DNA of 64,000 nucleotides from NCBI RefSeq assembly GCF_020832325.1, contig NZ_JAFIEU010000037.1:1-64000 (forward strand). Direction: 5' to 3'. The DNA is from Lunatimonas sp. (GTDB taxonomy: Bacteria > Bacteroidota > Bacteroidia > Cytophagales > Cyclobacteriaceae). The notes below the pieces were generated by a model, which saw only the letters and a program-made list of their open reading frames with translations, was not told the DNA's origin and ran no database searches. Below, in pieces: positions 43,612 to 52,960 of this stretch (its first letter is position 1; every line of letters begins with the position of its first letter). A program made the translations under genes and the position numbers.

Positions 43612-44913
43612 TCAATGAATTTCCTCCATAACCCGCTGAAAACTAACGGCTACTTCGAGAAGCTCTCCCGTAAGATCCGCCAGGTATTGTGGATGCTGTT
43701 CGAGTACATCGGCTTCGATATCAAAAAAGCGACCGTCGTCGTATAGCTTGTACCGCTGATTTCTAACAAAGACCCCGTTGGAAAAACGGCCCCACTTGGG
43801 GTTGTAATACATGTAAATATGGGATTTGGGGTTTGCTGGTTTACCCAATACCTGAGGCAAGAAACTCCGACCATCCAACTGCTGCAAGTCGGTTAAGGCA
43901 ATACCCGCTGCCTCTGCCAAGGTGGGCAAAAAATCACTGAAATCAACCAGATCACTGTTCACCACCCCACTCAATGAGTGGCCTTTCCAATAGGCTATCA
44001 GTGGCACTCTGGTCCCGCCGTCTGTCATATTCCCTTTGTCACCCTTTATCACGCGGCCATCCTTCATCTTCGAATAAATGTTCACATGGGTGCCATTATC
44101 TCCGGTAAAGATCACCAAAGTATTGTCTGCCACTCCGGTTTCTTCCAGTTTATCCATGATTTTGCCTATGATTTTATCCGTATAGGCCACCATGTCTTTA
44201 AAATAACTGGTATCCTGTAGGTGGCGCTTGTCCGGATCAGCCCAATCCCTGCTATCCGGTGTCGGAACAAAGGGGTCGTGAACCAAATTCATGGGGTAAT
44301 ACACAAAGAAGGGGCGGTCCTTTTTCCGGTCTATAAAGTCTAGGATAAAATCAGAAATAACCTTCGAGCCGTACCCATTAGCATCTCTTGGCAGGGCCTG
44401 CCCATTTCGAACCAGCAGCGGGTCGGCATATCGTTCACCCTCTGCGCGGGTATTGTGCAATTGCCACAGGCAATATTCGTCGAAGCCGAAATGATGGGGA
44501 CGGCTGGTATCGTCCCAACCCGGCAGCTTTCCGCCTGATATGCCGTTGAGTTGCCATTTACCTGCCACACAGGTGCTGTATCCGGCATCCTGTAGGAGGT
44601 TTCCGAAGGTTTTTTCTTCTGGATCGAGGTATCCAAAGGCCATGTAGTTTCGGAAATTGTATTTCCCCGTCATGATCTTAACCCGTGACGGTGTGCATAA
44701 TGGCTGAGAGTAACAATGCTCGAACCGGACGCCATCCTCTGCCATACGATCCAAATTGGGAGTATGGTATGCGGCACTTCCATAGCTTCCCAAGCACTCG
44801 TACCCCATATCATCTGCCATGATCAGGATGATGTTGGGTCTGTTTACATCCTGTGAAAAAGAAGACGTGAGGAAAAACAGAAATAAACAACTAAGCAAAA
44901 TTCGGACTAGCAT
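43612..44913 (-). CDS. Sulfatase, arylsulfatase A-like
   Basis: Exported formylglycine sulfatase of 433 residues. Signal peptide about 1-20 (ILLSCLFLFFLTSSFS). Metal site NIILIMADDMGYECLGSYG, active-site Cys73-Thr-Pro-Ser-Arg77, then VAGKWQLNG with the catalytic Lys, FVYYPMNLVHDPFVPT, and VIFTGDNGTHVN with Asp/Asn metal ligands. The compact length and GDNGTH pattern recall arylsulfatase A-like members acting on small or exposed sulfate groups. Substrate unknown. It is the last gene of a minus-strand series of three sulfatases (43612-48201), 94 bases after the next. Confidence 0.92.
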   Translation of the reverse strand: MLVRILLSCLFLFFLTSSFSQDVNRPNIILIMADDMGYECLGSYGSAAYHTPNLDRMAEDGVRFEHCYSQPLCTPSRVKIMTGKYNFRNYMAFGYLDPEEKTFGNLLQDAGYSTCVAGKWQLNGISGGKLPGWDDTSRPHHFGFDEYCLWQLHNTRAEGERYADPLLVRNGQALPRDANGYGSKVISDFILDFIDRKKDRPFFVYYPMNLVHDPFVPTPDSRDWADPDKRHLQDTSYFKDMVAYTDKIIGKIMDKLEETGVADNTLVIFTGDNGTHVNIYSKMKDGRVIKGDKGNMTDGGTRVPLIAYWKGHSLSGVVNSDLVDFSDFLPTLAEAAGIALTDLQQLDGRSFLPQVLGKPANPKSHIYMYYNPKWGRFSNGVFVRNQRYKLYDDGRFFDIEADVLEQHPQYLADLTGELLEVAVSFQRVMEEIH

Positions 44914-45007
44914 AGGAATCGGAGTTTATAGCCTTATTGACATCAAATGTACTAACTAATCGGAAGCACGCAGCATAGCCACCTACGTGGTTAGCAGAAA
45001 AGGAGCC

Positions 45008-46510
45008 TTATAACAGATGTTTCGGTCCGCTTCGGGCATCCGTGCGCACGGCTTCAAAGATTCGTCTCAATGCGGCAACTTCTTGCTGCATTTCCGGTTT
45101 ATCAACCAAATTGACATGCTCCTCCGGATCGGTCACGTGATGATACAGTTCCTCATTGGTACCCTCCGCTTCCTCTCCCCAGCGTGTGTATCGCCATTCG
45201 CTTGTCCGAACAGTTGCTCCTCCACCAACGGTGATGGAATAGGCGTGATCTTTCTGCTTTTCGGGACGCATCCCTTGCAGTATCGCGGCGAGACTTTGGC
45301 CCTGAAGGATACCCGGTTGTTGTCCCGCAAACCCGCCTAGATCGACCAAAGTAGGATAAAGATCAATGAGCTCGGTAATCCCTGAATAGGTACTGCCACG
45401 AGCACCTTCGAAATCTTCTCCGGGTACTGAGATGATCAGGGGCGCGGCAACGGTTCCCTCCCAAAGACTCGTTTTGGACCAACTTCCATGCTCGCCCAAG
45501 TTATATCCATGGTCCGACATGAAGATGACGATGGTTTTTTCTTTCAAATTTAGTCGGTCCAAGGCGTCCAACAAGCGTCCTACTTGTTGATCCATAAACC
45601 GCACACTGGCCATATAGGCTGCAACAGTCTTTTTCTGCTGAAGCTCATCCATGCCCCAGACCTTCTCATTTTGCCTCGTCAATGCCTGTGCAGGTACATT
45701 ATCGCCGACCACGTAGGTGGGTAATGTTACATCCTCTGGGCGATGACGGGCAAAGCTGCTCTGAGGCGCGATAAAGGGGACATGGGGACGAACAAAACCC
45801 ACCGCTAAAAAGAAAGGCTCGTCCCGCTTGATACGCTGCATATTGGTGGCGCCCTCCGGGATCTTTCCTGCGCGGTTTTCCAGAATAGCGATCGCTTGAC
45901 TTGCCGCTAGGTAATCGGTCTGCGTCCCGGCCAAACTGTCTGCCAGAACCATCTGGGCGAAATTAGAGCCATAGTGTTTATTCTTCGGAGACAACAGCTC
46001 CATACTCCCCTGACTCATGGTTTCAGGTCCCATGACATTGTAGGCATAATCCCAAGAGTCAGGCTCGTCGCCTCCCGGCTCACCCCGTTCTATACCACCG
46101 GGAACACCCATGTGATAGATTTTAGATACGCGGGCTGTGAAATACCCCCGCTCACGAAAAAAGCCCACCATTGAAGGGTGATTTGCCAAAGCCGGCGTCC
46201 CTTTGCGGTAGCTGCCGGGCTGGTCATTATTTGAAACGACACCATTGGATTCCGGATATAGTCCACTCATCAGCGATGCCCTGGACGGCCCACAAAGTGG
46301 AAACTGACTAAAGGCTCTGGAAAAGCGAATCCCCTCCCCAGCAAGTCGATCGAGGTTTGGTGTGTACTGGTCCACATTCATATAGGGACCGATTTTCGTA
46401 TTCAGATCATCGGAAATAATCAAAAGGATATTCGGCTTGGCATTGTGCTGACCGAAACCCAAGTGACCTAAAAACAGCGAAAGCAAACCGAATAAGCAGA
46501 TTATTTTCAT
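45008..46510 (-). CDS. Sulfatase, iduronate-2-sulfatase-like
   Basis: Exported sulfatase of 500 residues with signal peptide (about 1-20). NILLIISDDLNTKIGPYM is the metal site and Cys73-Gly-Pro-Ser-Arg77 the active site; later ARVSKIYHMGVPGG carries the catalytic Lys and His, FFLAVGFVRPHVPFIAP is a conserved strand and VIFMSDHGYNLGEHGSW holds the second metal pair. This set resembles iduronate-2-sulfatase-type enzymes, which in marine Bacteroidota act on sulfated polysaccharides. The next gene upstream (46765) is a close paralogue, with the same KIYHMGVPG and GFVRPHVPF motifs. Confidence 0.92.
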   Translation of the reverse strand: MKIICLFGLLSLFLGHLGFGQHNAKPNILLIISDDLNTKIGPYMNVDQYTPNLDRLAGEGIRFSRAFSQFPLCGPSRASLMSGLYPESNGVVSNNDQPGSYRKGTPALANHPSMVGFFRERGYFTARVSKIYHMGVPGGIERGEPGGDEPDSWDYAYNVMGPETMSQGSMELLSPKNKHYGSNFAQMVLADSLAGTQTDYLAASQAIAILENRAGKIPEGATNMQRIKRDEPFFLAVGFVRPHVPFIAPQSSFARHRPEDVTLPTYVVGDNVPAQALTRQNEKVWGMDELQQKKTVAAYMASVRFMDQQVGRLLDALDRLNLKEKTIVIFMSDHGYNLGEHGSWSKTSLWEGTVAAPLIISVPGEDFEGARGSTYSGITELIDLYPTLVDLGGFAGQQPGILQGQSLAAILQGMRPEKQKDHAYSITVGGGATVRTSEWRYTRWGEEAEGTNEELYHHVTDPEEHVNLVDKPEMQQEVAALRRIFEAVRTDARSGPKHLL

Positions 46511-46577
46511 AAACTAAGGGAGATTGATAACGAGTCTACTTCAATGTACCAATGAAACACCACCAAAGAGTGCTTTT

Positions 46578-46585
46578 CAAATATA
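46578..46585 (-). promoter_or_regulatory. Putative -7 box of the sulfatase at 45008
   Basis: Minus strand TATATTTG fits TAnnTTTG, about 68 bases before the start at 46510. The nearest TTTG is 12 bases away, too close. This suggests a separate promoter within the sulfatase series. Confidence 0.35.
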
Positions 46586-46764
46586 TGCTTATTTTGCCAA
46601 AGAAAACTGAAATAAAAAGTAGGACTTTTTAAAATTTACCAAACAACAAACCGATTCTGCTGCCGAGGTATTGGTAGACACCCCCCGTAAATTCTATTGC
46701 AGTGAAACATTTCAACGACCTCATTGGATCGGTATCTAATTGGAAAATGTCTGGGTACATTCGT

Positions 46765-48201
46765 TTACCTGAGGTCATTGTTTCTCACTTCTTCGAGCTT
46801 ATCCCGTAGAGCCTTTTGAAAGGAAGCTACAATCGGCTGATATTTTGGAAGGTACGCTAGGTTATTGTATTGCTTGGAATCGTGCTGCATGTCAAAAAGC
46901 TCCATCCCTCCACCGGCGTCCTCATCGTATTGGATATAGGCCCACTTTTCCGATCGGAGCAAAAAGGAATGCCCCTGACCCCTAACGGAAACCGAAAACG
47001 CCATATCCCGGACCTGATGTTCCGGATTCTCTAGGGTTTTTACCAAGCTTTTCCCTTGTACGTGTTCCGGAGTGGGCAAGCCTGCGAGTTCGGCCACCGT
47101 GGGGTATAGATCCAACAGCTCCACCAGAGAATGGCAAACCTGCGGTTGTTGACCGGGGATTTTGATGATTAACGGCACCCTGACAGATTCTTCCCTCAAG
47201 CTCACCTTCATCCAAAATCCATGTTCTCCCAGATGGAATCCATGGTCTGAGGTGAATATTACAATGGTATTATCCTCCAGTCCCTCTTCTTTCAGCGTTT
47301 TCAGTACTTTGCCGACCTGGGCATCCATATAGGAAACCGACGCATAGTAGGCCGCCACCGCTTTTTTCTCTTGCTCTTCCGACATCTTGGCATGCTTGGT
47401 GGTGACGTAGTTGATTCCCCGCTCCGGAATATCGTCCCAGTCGTTGATTACCTTGGGGGGCAGTACCACTTCCTGATACGGAAAGGGATCAAAATAGCCT
47501 TTGGGGGCCACAAAGGGTACATGCGGACGAACAAAGCCTACGGCCAGAAAAAAGGGCTGATCCTTGTGTAGCCGGATGAGTTCGGATGCTTTCTCTGCCG
47601 TCTTTCCATCCGAATGTACCAAATCATCCCCCTCAGCCTTCACGATGGTCATCACATTTCCGCCTTGCTTGGGTTTGAGGCCGAAAGGATTGTTCTGCAC
47701 CAATTCACTCTCTCCTTCCGCCAGCCACTCCGGTCCCTGACTATTGAACCGTTCTGTCCACGATGCGGGGTCGTCGGTACCGTCGGAACCCTTCTCGATA
47801 TCTCCCGGCACGCCCATATGGTAAATCTTGCTTACCCGGGCGGTATAATATCCCTTGTCCTTAAACAATTGCGGCCACATCTGACGATCCGGACCTATTT
47901 GTTCCCTGCCCGACACGTATCCGAAGGTCCCGCTCCCATGGGGGTAGTATCCCGAAAGCATAGACGCCCGGGAGGGTCCGCACACGGGAAACTGGCAATA
48001 AGCTCGGGTAAAAAGGGTACCCTCCGCCGCCAATTGGTCAATGTTCGGTGTGTGTCCGGCTGCATTTTCATAGGCAGAAACGGCCGTATTCGTGAGGTCA
48101 TCCGAAATAATAAACAGCACGTTGGGCTTGGTATCACCCTGGCCAAAGCTCCATTGGGCAATGAAAAATAACGTTGTGGTCAACTGGTAAATCTTCTTCA
48201 T
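46765..48201 (-). CDS. Sulfatase, iduronate-2-sulfatase-like (paralogue)
   Basis: Exported sulfatase of 478 residues; signal peptide about 1-20. Metal site NVLFIISDDLTNTAVSAY, active-site Cys74-Gly-Pro-Ser-Arg78, SKIYHMGVPGDIEKG, FFLAVGFVRPHVPFVAP and VIFTSDHGFHLGEHGFW. It shares these blocks with the sulfatase at 45008, pointing to gene duplication. It lies 60 bases downstream of the nucleoside hydrolase gene on the same strand, so it may be read as part of the ribose/nucleoside operon. Confidence 0.92.
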   Translation of the reverse strand: MKKIYQLTTTLFFIAQWSFGQGDTKPNVLFIISDDLTNTAVSAYENAAGHTPNIDQLAAEGTLFTRAYCQFPVCGPSRASMLSGYYPHGSGTFGYVSGREQIGPDRQMWPQLFKDKGYYTARVSKIYHMGVPGDIEKGSDGTDDPASWTERFNSQGPEWLAEGESELVQNNPFGLKPKQGGNVMTIVKAEGDDLVHSDGKTAEKASELIRLHKDQPFFLAVGFVRPHVPFVAPKGYFDPFPYQEVVLPPKVINDWDDIPERGINYVTTKHAKMSEEQEKKAVAAYYASVSYMDAQVGKVLKTLKEEGLEDNTIVIFTSDHGFHLGEHGFWMKVSLREESVRVPLIIKIPGQQPQVCHSLVELLDLYPTVAELAGLPTPEHVQGKSLVKTLENPEHQVRDMAFSVSVRGQGHSFLLRSEKWAYIQYDEDAGGGMELFDMQHDSKQYNNLAYLPKYQPIVASFQKALRDKLEEVRNNDLR

Positions 48202-48261
48202 CTATTTATCTTGTTTTTTCTCTTTTGTTAATCTAAACCACCCCCAACGACACCTTACCTG

Positions 48262-49314
48262 CTACTCCTGATAATGTTTTGGCGTAGCTCCCAAGAGGTT
48301 GTTGAGGTAGGCTGCAAAACGCTCATCCGTATGCTCCACCTGCTGGATCAAGGTGCGATCATTGACACTATCGTCCGGCATCCAACGTACCCCCTTGTCC
48401 ATAGCTATCTCCATCCGCCCCGTGCCGGTGTCTTTCAGAAATTCTCCCATTCCCTCCACCGCAAAATAAACCGCGATCAAGTCCCAACTAGGACGCTGAT
48501 CGGTCAATGTGTGACCAAACATATTCCAAAGCCAGTCCCGGTAGACTGTCCGCACAATATTTCCACCGGGGGTTTGGAGTAGAGACTTTCCGGTCATCAC
48601 CTGAGAACCTCCGTCCGAAAAAAAGGCCGGCCTTGGGAAATTCGCAATCAAATAGGCCGAATATGCCGCGGTACCATTCCGAAATAGGTTCCAGTCCGGA
48701 AAATATTCCCGCACCTCGTTATTGGCATTCACCCCGCCCATGGCTATCCAACGGTCAATCTTTCTACTAACCAATTCATAGCCTGTAAGCGGAGAAACAT
48801 CATCCGGCTCTGAAACCAGTAGATCGTACAGGCCTTTGGTATGCCCGATGGTTACATACGTGATGCTATGATCCTCCTGAACGGCAAGCAGCCGCCTGTT
48901 CAAGCGGGTCTGTTCCTCCGCATCGGTGTTGTAGATGATCCGGTTTTTAAAGGCTGCCGTATCGCGAGCCAACTTCTCCGCGGTCATCTTATCCACCGGA
49001 TCGCCCACATCGGTGCCGTGATACGCGCCGATCGGAATATCCGGTCGCCCATAGTAGGTATTGATCGCCTCCACGATCCCCGCCCCGAAGGGAACCTTGC
49101 CCGAACTGAAGATACAGCCGATAATCTCGGCCATACCAAGATCTGCGTAGCGGTGCAGCACCGCAAAAGCACCGGCATCGTCACAATCAGACCCCATATC
49201 GGTATCTAGAATGATTTTAACCGGCAGCACGTAGGACAACTTGGCTTGATCGGATTGAGGAGAGGAACATCCAAAAAACTGAAGCATAGCCAGAAATGCG
49301 GTGATCTTTTGCAT
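48262..49314 (-). CDS. Nucleoside hydrolase-like lipoprotein
   Basis: 350 residues. A short signal with lipobox FFG-Cys16 suggests a membrane-anchored periplasmic protein. IILDTDMGSDCDDAGAF at 34-50 is the calcium-binding Asp cluster of inosine-uridine-preferring nucleoside hydrolases, which split the N-glycosidic bond to give ribose and a base. ITYVTIGHTKGLYDLL and WIAMGGVNANNEVREYFPDWN match later family blocks. With ribokinase and a sugar permease immediately upstream (72 and 80 bases of spacing in total), a path of nucleoside cleavage outside, ribose import and phosphorylation is a reasonable inference. Residues for base specificity were not assessed. Confidence 0.85.
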   Translation of the reverse strand: MQKITAFLAMLQFFGCSSPQSDQAKLSYVLPVKIILDTDMGSDCDDAGAFAVLHRYADLGMAEIIGCIFSSGKVPFGAGIVEAINTYYGRPDIPIGAYHGTDVGDPVDKMTAEKLARDTAAFKNRIIYNTDAEEQTRLNRRLLAVQEDHSITYVTIGHTKGLYDLLVSEPDDVSPLTGYELVSRKIDRWIAMGGVNANNEVREYFPDWNLFRNGTAAYSAYLIANFPRPAFFSDGGSQVMTGKSLLQTPGGNIVRTVYRDWLWNMFGHTLTDQRPSWDLIAVYFAVEGMGEFLKDTGTGRMEIAMDKGVRWMPDDSVNDRTLIQQVEHTDERFAAYLNNLLGATPKHYQE

Positions 49315-49387
49315 AAGTGTATGAATTTAGCACATAGCCTTCTTATTTGTCTGATACCTAGTAGCCCTGTCTACCAGAACTTGCAGG

Positions 49388-50302
49388 CTACAAGAGGAAA
49401 TTGATGACTTCGTGGAAAAACGGAGCAGAAGGCTGTGCTCCCCGACGGGTTACCGAGATCGCGGCAGCTCTTTGGGCAAAATCGATCGCCTCCCGCATGG
49501 TCTGTCCTGCCGCCAACGCCGCGGCAAGGGCCCCATTAAATACATCACCTGCCGCCGTGGTGTCAATCGCCTTAACCGGATACCCAGGAATCATTTCCCT
49601 GTGCTCCTTATCGCAAAGGTAAACCCCTTTGCTGCCTAGGGTGATGATAACGGTTTGGATTCCCTTGGCCAACAGCTCCCCGCCAATGGCTGCAATTTCT
49701 GCTTCGTTTACTTCCTTTCTGCCGGTAAGTAACGCCGCCTCGGTTTCATTGGGGGTCAATATACTGATTTTTCGCAGCAACCCATCCGACAGATTGGCAG
49801 CCGGTGCGGGATTCAGGATAAAGGGTATCCCTCGGGATTCCGCCATCCGGGCTAGCATCTCAATGGTTTCCATGGGTGTTTCGAGCTGTGCCAATGCAAT
49901 CTTGGCGCCGTCAAAAGCGTCCGCGACACCTTCCATGTCCACTGCCAACAGGTGATTGTTTGCCCCTGACGCAACAGAGATACTGTTTTCCCCTTCGTCA
50001 GAGACATTGATCAGCGCCACACCCGTGTGGGTTCCGGCCTGCACCTTGATATATTCGGTATGGATGCCGTCTTTGCGGTAGTTTTCAATGGCTTGCCTTC
50101 CGAAGGCATCGTCTGCCACACAGGTGACAAAGGTAACATTCGCTCCCGTTCGTGCCGCTGCAACGGCCTGATTCGCCCCCTTGCCACCGGCAACAATGAA
50201 AAAATGGCTTCCTAGGATGGTCTCTCCGGGGGCAGGGATCCTTGGGACTTGTATCACCATATCGGTATTCGAACTGCCTATTACTAGAATTTTTGCTTGC
50301 AT
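49388..50302 (-). CDS. rbsK: Ribokinase
   Basis: Cytoplasmic PfkB-family sugar kinase that makes ribose-5-phosphate. The 304 residues contain the N-terminal GSSNTDMVIQVPRIPAPGET, the AGGKGANQAVAAARTG motif that closes over the sugar, and the C-terminal DTTAAGDVFNGALAAAL with the catalytic Asp and anion hole. These fit ribokinase more closely than fructokinase. It lies 8 bases after the permease gene and 72 bases before the nucleoside hydrolase gene, a clear operon. Confidence 0.93.
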   Translation of the reverse strand: MQAKILVIGSSNTDMVIQVPRIPAPGETILGSHFFIVAGGKGANQAVAAARTGANVTFVTCVADDAFGRQAIENYRKDGIHTEYIKVQAGTHTGVALINVSDEGENSISVASGANNHLLAVDMEGVADAFDGAKIALAQLETPMETIEMLARMAESRGIPFILNPAPAANLSDGLLRKISILTPNETEAALLTGRKEVNEAEIAAIGGELLAKGIQTVIITLGSKGVYLCDKEHREMIPGYPVKAIDTTAAGDVFNGALAAALAAGQTMREAIDFAQRAAAISVTRRGAQPSAPFFHEVINFLL

Positions 50303-50311
50303 GATCCTATT

Positions 50312-51313
50312 TTAATAGATTCTGGAAATGATAATCAATGTCAACCCCACCACAAAGAAAAGAAACATGGCTGTTAGGAGGCCATTGACGCCCTTTGCTG
50401 CTTTAAATTCCTTCCAAATAAACACTCCCCAAAGGGCGGCTACCAGCGTGGCACCTTGTCCCAACCCGTAGGAAATGGCAAATCCTGCCTGCTCAGCCGC
50501 TATTATATTGAAGGTCATGCCAATACTCCAAATCACCCCACCCAACACACCGATCAGATGCAGTCGGGCATTGCCTTTGGTCAGATAATCCGTGTAAGTT
50601 ACCTTTTCGCCCGCGAGTGGCTTGTACATAAAAATCGTATTCCATAGGAAATTGGAAACCAATAAACCGAGGGCAAAGATCACCGCAGCCGTATAGGGAG
50701 TGAGTTTTCCAACCTCAGGACTCACAAAGTCTGTCGCCATGGACGCCGCAACAAACCGATAAAAAAATGCCATCAAGAAACCTGCAATCAAAGAAATCAC
50801 CACCCCTTTCACCGTAGTAACCTTGGTAGTGGCAGGTATCTTACGGTAAGCTAGCGCATTGATCACAATAGCCGTGGTCACCATGGCCACCCCTGTAAAT
50901 AGCAACAACGGGTTTCCAAGTGGGGTGGCGATGTAGTTGATCAATACGCCCAATACCAATGCCAGTCCAATGCCAATGGGAAATGCCACCGCCATCCCTG
51001 CAATGGAAATCGCCGCCACGAGTAGGATATTGGCAATGTTAAAGACCACTCCTCCCAAAAAAGCGGAGCCCAAGGCCATGGTTTCTGCCTGCCGTAGATC
51101 GGCCAAAAAACGACGGCCCTCGGTTCCCATACTTCCCGCGGTAAAGGCGAGTAACAAGGTTAGCAGCAATACACCCAAGGCGTAATCCCAGTAATAAAGC
51201 TGGAAGGGCCATTTATGGGTAGTCATCTTCTGGGTATTGGCCCAGGAACCCCAGCAGAGCATGGTGATGACCACCATAATCACGGCGGTGGTGTAGGTAT
51301 GGATTACAATCAT
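50312..51313 (-). CDS. GRP/RhaT-type sugar permease (probable ribose transporter)
   Basis: Inner-membrane permease of the drug/metabolite transporter superfamily, glucose/ribose porter branch (RbsU/GlcU-like). The 333 residues form about ten membrane helices: MLCWGSWANTQKMT in helix 1, AFPIGIGLALVLGVLINY, GLGQGATLVAALWGVFIWKEFK near helix 9-10. Both glucose and ribose uptake occur in the family. Its tight linkage (8 bases) to ribokinase and then to nucleoside hydrolase makes ribose the best guess. The gene starts 125 bases after the DUF1501 gene on the same strand. Confidence 0.88.
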   Translation of the reverse strand: MIVIHTYTTAVIMVVITMLCWGSWANTQKMTTHKWPFQLYYWDYALGVLLLTLLLAFTAGSMGTEGRRFLADLRQAETMALGSAFLGGVVFNIANILLVAAISIAGMAVAFPIGIGLALVLGVLINYIATPLGNPLLLFTGVAMVTTAIVINALAYRKIPATTKVTTVKGVVISLIAGFLMAFFYRFVAASMATDFVSPEVGKLTPYTAAVIFALGLLVSNFLWNTIFMYKPLAGEKVTYTDYLTKGNARLHLIGVLGGVIWSIGMTFNIIAAEQAGFAISYGLGQGATLVAALWGVFIWKEFKAAKGVNGLLTAMFLFFVVGLTLIIISRIY

Positions 51314-51438
51314 GGCTATTTTCTTGGGTTTTAAAAATTGGCGAAAATGCTACATGGCGAAACGCTAGGCTAGCAAAACTGACGGTCGCGAAGACTATAC
51401 AGCAAGGTACCGACTGTGTATCTACTTCTCACAGCTTA

Positions 51439-52893
51439 TCAGGCTATGATATCCCGCACCACGTGGCCGCTGACATCGGTAAGCCTAAAGCGCCTTCCCT
51501 GGTGTTTGAAAACCAGTTTTTCGTGGTCTACACCCAACAGATGGAGGAGGGTTGCTTGGAAGTCGTGCACATGTACGGGATTCCTGACAATGTTATATCC
51601 AAACTCGCAGGTTTCGCCGTAAGTGATACCTTTCTTCACACCTCCACCGGCCATCCACATGGTAAAGCAGCGGGGATGATGGTCACGTCCGTAGTTTTCC
51701 CGGGTCAATTTCCCTTGGGAATAATTGGTGCGGCCGAACTCCCCGCCCCAGATCACCAAGGTATCCTCCAGTAATCCCCGTTGCTTCAGATCCATCAGCA
51801 GTGCTGCGCTGGCTTGATCCACGCTCTTGGCCATGGTGCGGATATCCCGCGGCAGATTGCCGTGCTGATCCCATCCCTGATGATAGAGCTGAATGAATTT
51901 CACGTCTTTTTCAGCCAGCCGTCTGGCCAACAAGCAGTTGGCAGCAAAGGTCCCAGGTGTTCGGGAGTCCGGTCCATACATGTCGTATATATAATCAGGC
52001 TCCTTGGAAATATCCATGGTTTCCGGCACGAATGCCTGCATGCGGTAGGCCATCTCATACTGTGCGATGCGGGAATTGATTTCTGGATCCATCACCTGCT
52101 CATACTTGAGTTCATGGAGTTCTTTTAGGGCATCCAGCATCCTTCTGCGGCTGGCTTTGCTCAATCCATCCGGGTCGTTCAGGTACAATACGGGATCCCT
52201 ACCGGCACGAAACTGAACTCCCTGGTGCAGAGAGGGCAAAAATCCGGCACCCCACAGTTTGGCGTACAGTGGCTGATCGCCCTCTCTACCCTTGGAAAGC
52301 AGTACGGTAAAATCGGGAAGATTTTTGTTGTCGCTGCCCAGCCCATAACTGATCCAGGAGCCCATAGAGGGCCTGCCTCCGAGCTGGGAGCCGGACTGAA
52401 AAAAGGTAATCGCCGGATCGTGGTTGATCGCCTCCGTATGCATGGATTTGATAAAACACAGCTCATCCACAATCTTGGCTGTGTGGGGCATCAGTTCGCT
52501 GACCCAAGCACCACTCTGTCCATGCTGGGCAAAGTCAAATACCGACCCGGCCAGGGGAAATGAGTTTTGGCTAGAGGTCATGCCCGTGAGGCGCTGCCCG
52601 GCACGGATCGACTCCGGAAGCTCCTGGCCAAAGCGTTCGTTCAGCAAGGGCTTGTAGTCGAAAAGCTCCATCTGGGAAGGGCCGCCACTTTGGAACAGAT
52701 AGATTACACGCTTGGCCTTGGGTACCAGGTGCAGGCCGCCCAAACTGCCCTCCCCTTGCTTTGTCTCCGAGGGCAGCATGCCCATCAGACGTCCCGGGGT
52801 CAACAGAGAGGCAAGGGCCACGCCCCCCAATCCCAGGCTAGTCTTTGTCAAAAACTGCCGGCGGTCCATGTGTAGGTGATGCAGTAGGCTCAT
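51439..52893 (-). CDS. DUF1501 protein, Tat-exported (second copy)
   Basis: 484 residues from the start at 52893 (MSLLHHLHMDRRQFLTK); a longer frame from 52983 overlaps the preceding gene and only adds hydrophilic residues. DRRQFLTKTSLGLGGVALAS is a twin-arginine signal. DUF1501 blocks: [74 protein letters not shown]. It is paralogous to the copy at 35157, with the same Asp/His pattern, and again follows a DUF1553 cytochrome gene, here by 67 bases. Function unknown. Confidence 0.9.
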   Translation of the reverse strand: MSLLHHLHMDRRQFLTKTSLGLGGVALASLLTPGRLMGMLPSETKQGEGSLGGLHLVPKAKRVIYLFQSGGPSQMELFDYKPLLNERFGQELPESIRAGQRLTGMTSSQNSFPLAGSVFDFAQHGQSGAWVSELMPHTAKIVDELCFIKSMHTEAINHDPAITFFQSGSQLGGRPSMGSWISYGLGSDNKNLPDFTVLLSKGREGDQPLYAKLWGAGFLPSLHQGVQFRAGRDPVLYLNDPDGLSKASRRRMLDALKELHELKYEQVMDPEINSRIAQYEMAYRMQAFVPETMDISKEPDYIYDMYGPDSRTPGTFAANCLLARRLAEKDVKFIQLYHQGWDQHGNLPRDIRTMAKSVDQASAALLMDLKQRGLLEDTLVIWGGEFGRTNYSQGKLTRENYGRDHHPRCFTMWMAGGGVKKGITYGETCEFGYNIVRNPVHVHDFQATLLHLLGVDHEKLVFKHQGRRFRLTDVSGHVVRDIIA

Positions 52894-52960
52894 TTTCTGT
52901 AGCGGTAGGTTTCTATATATTCTTCGGATCAATAGCTGTCGGATCGGTAGGCCGAACGTA

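Noticed and set aside
47614-48171. 185-codon plus-strand frame in the sulfatase at 46765
   Set aside because: Shadow of the sulfatase N-terminal half, which contains signal peptide and active site.
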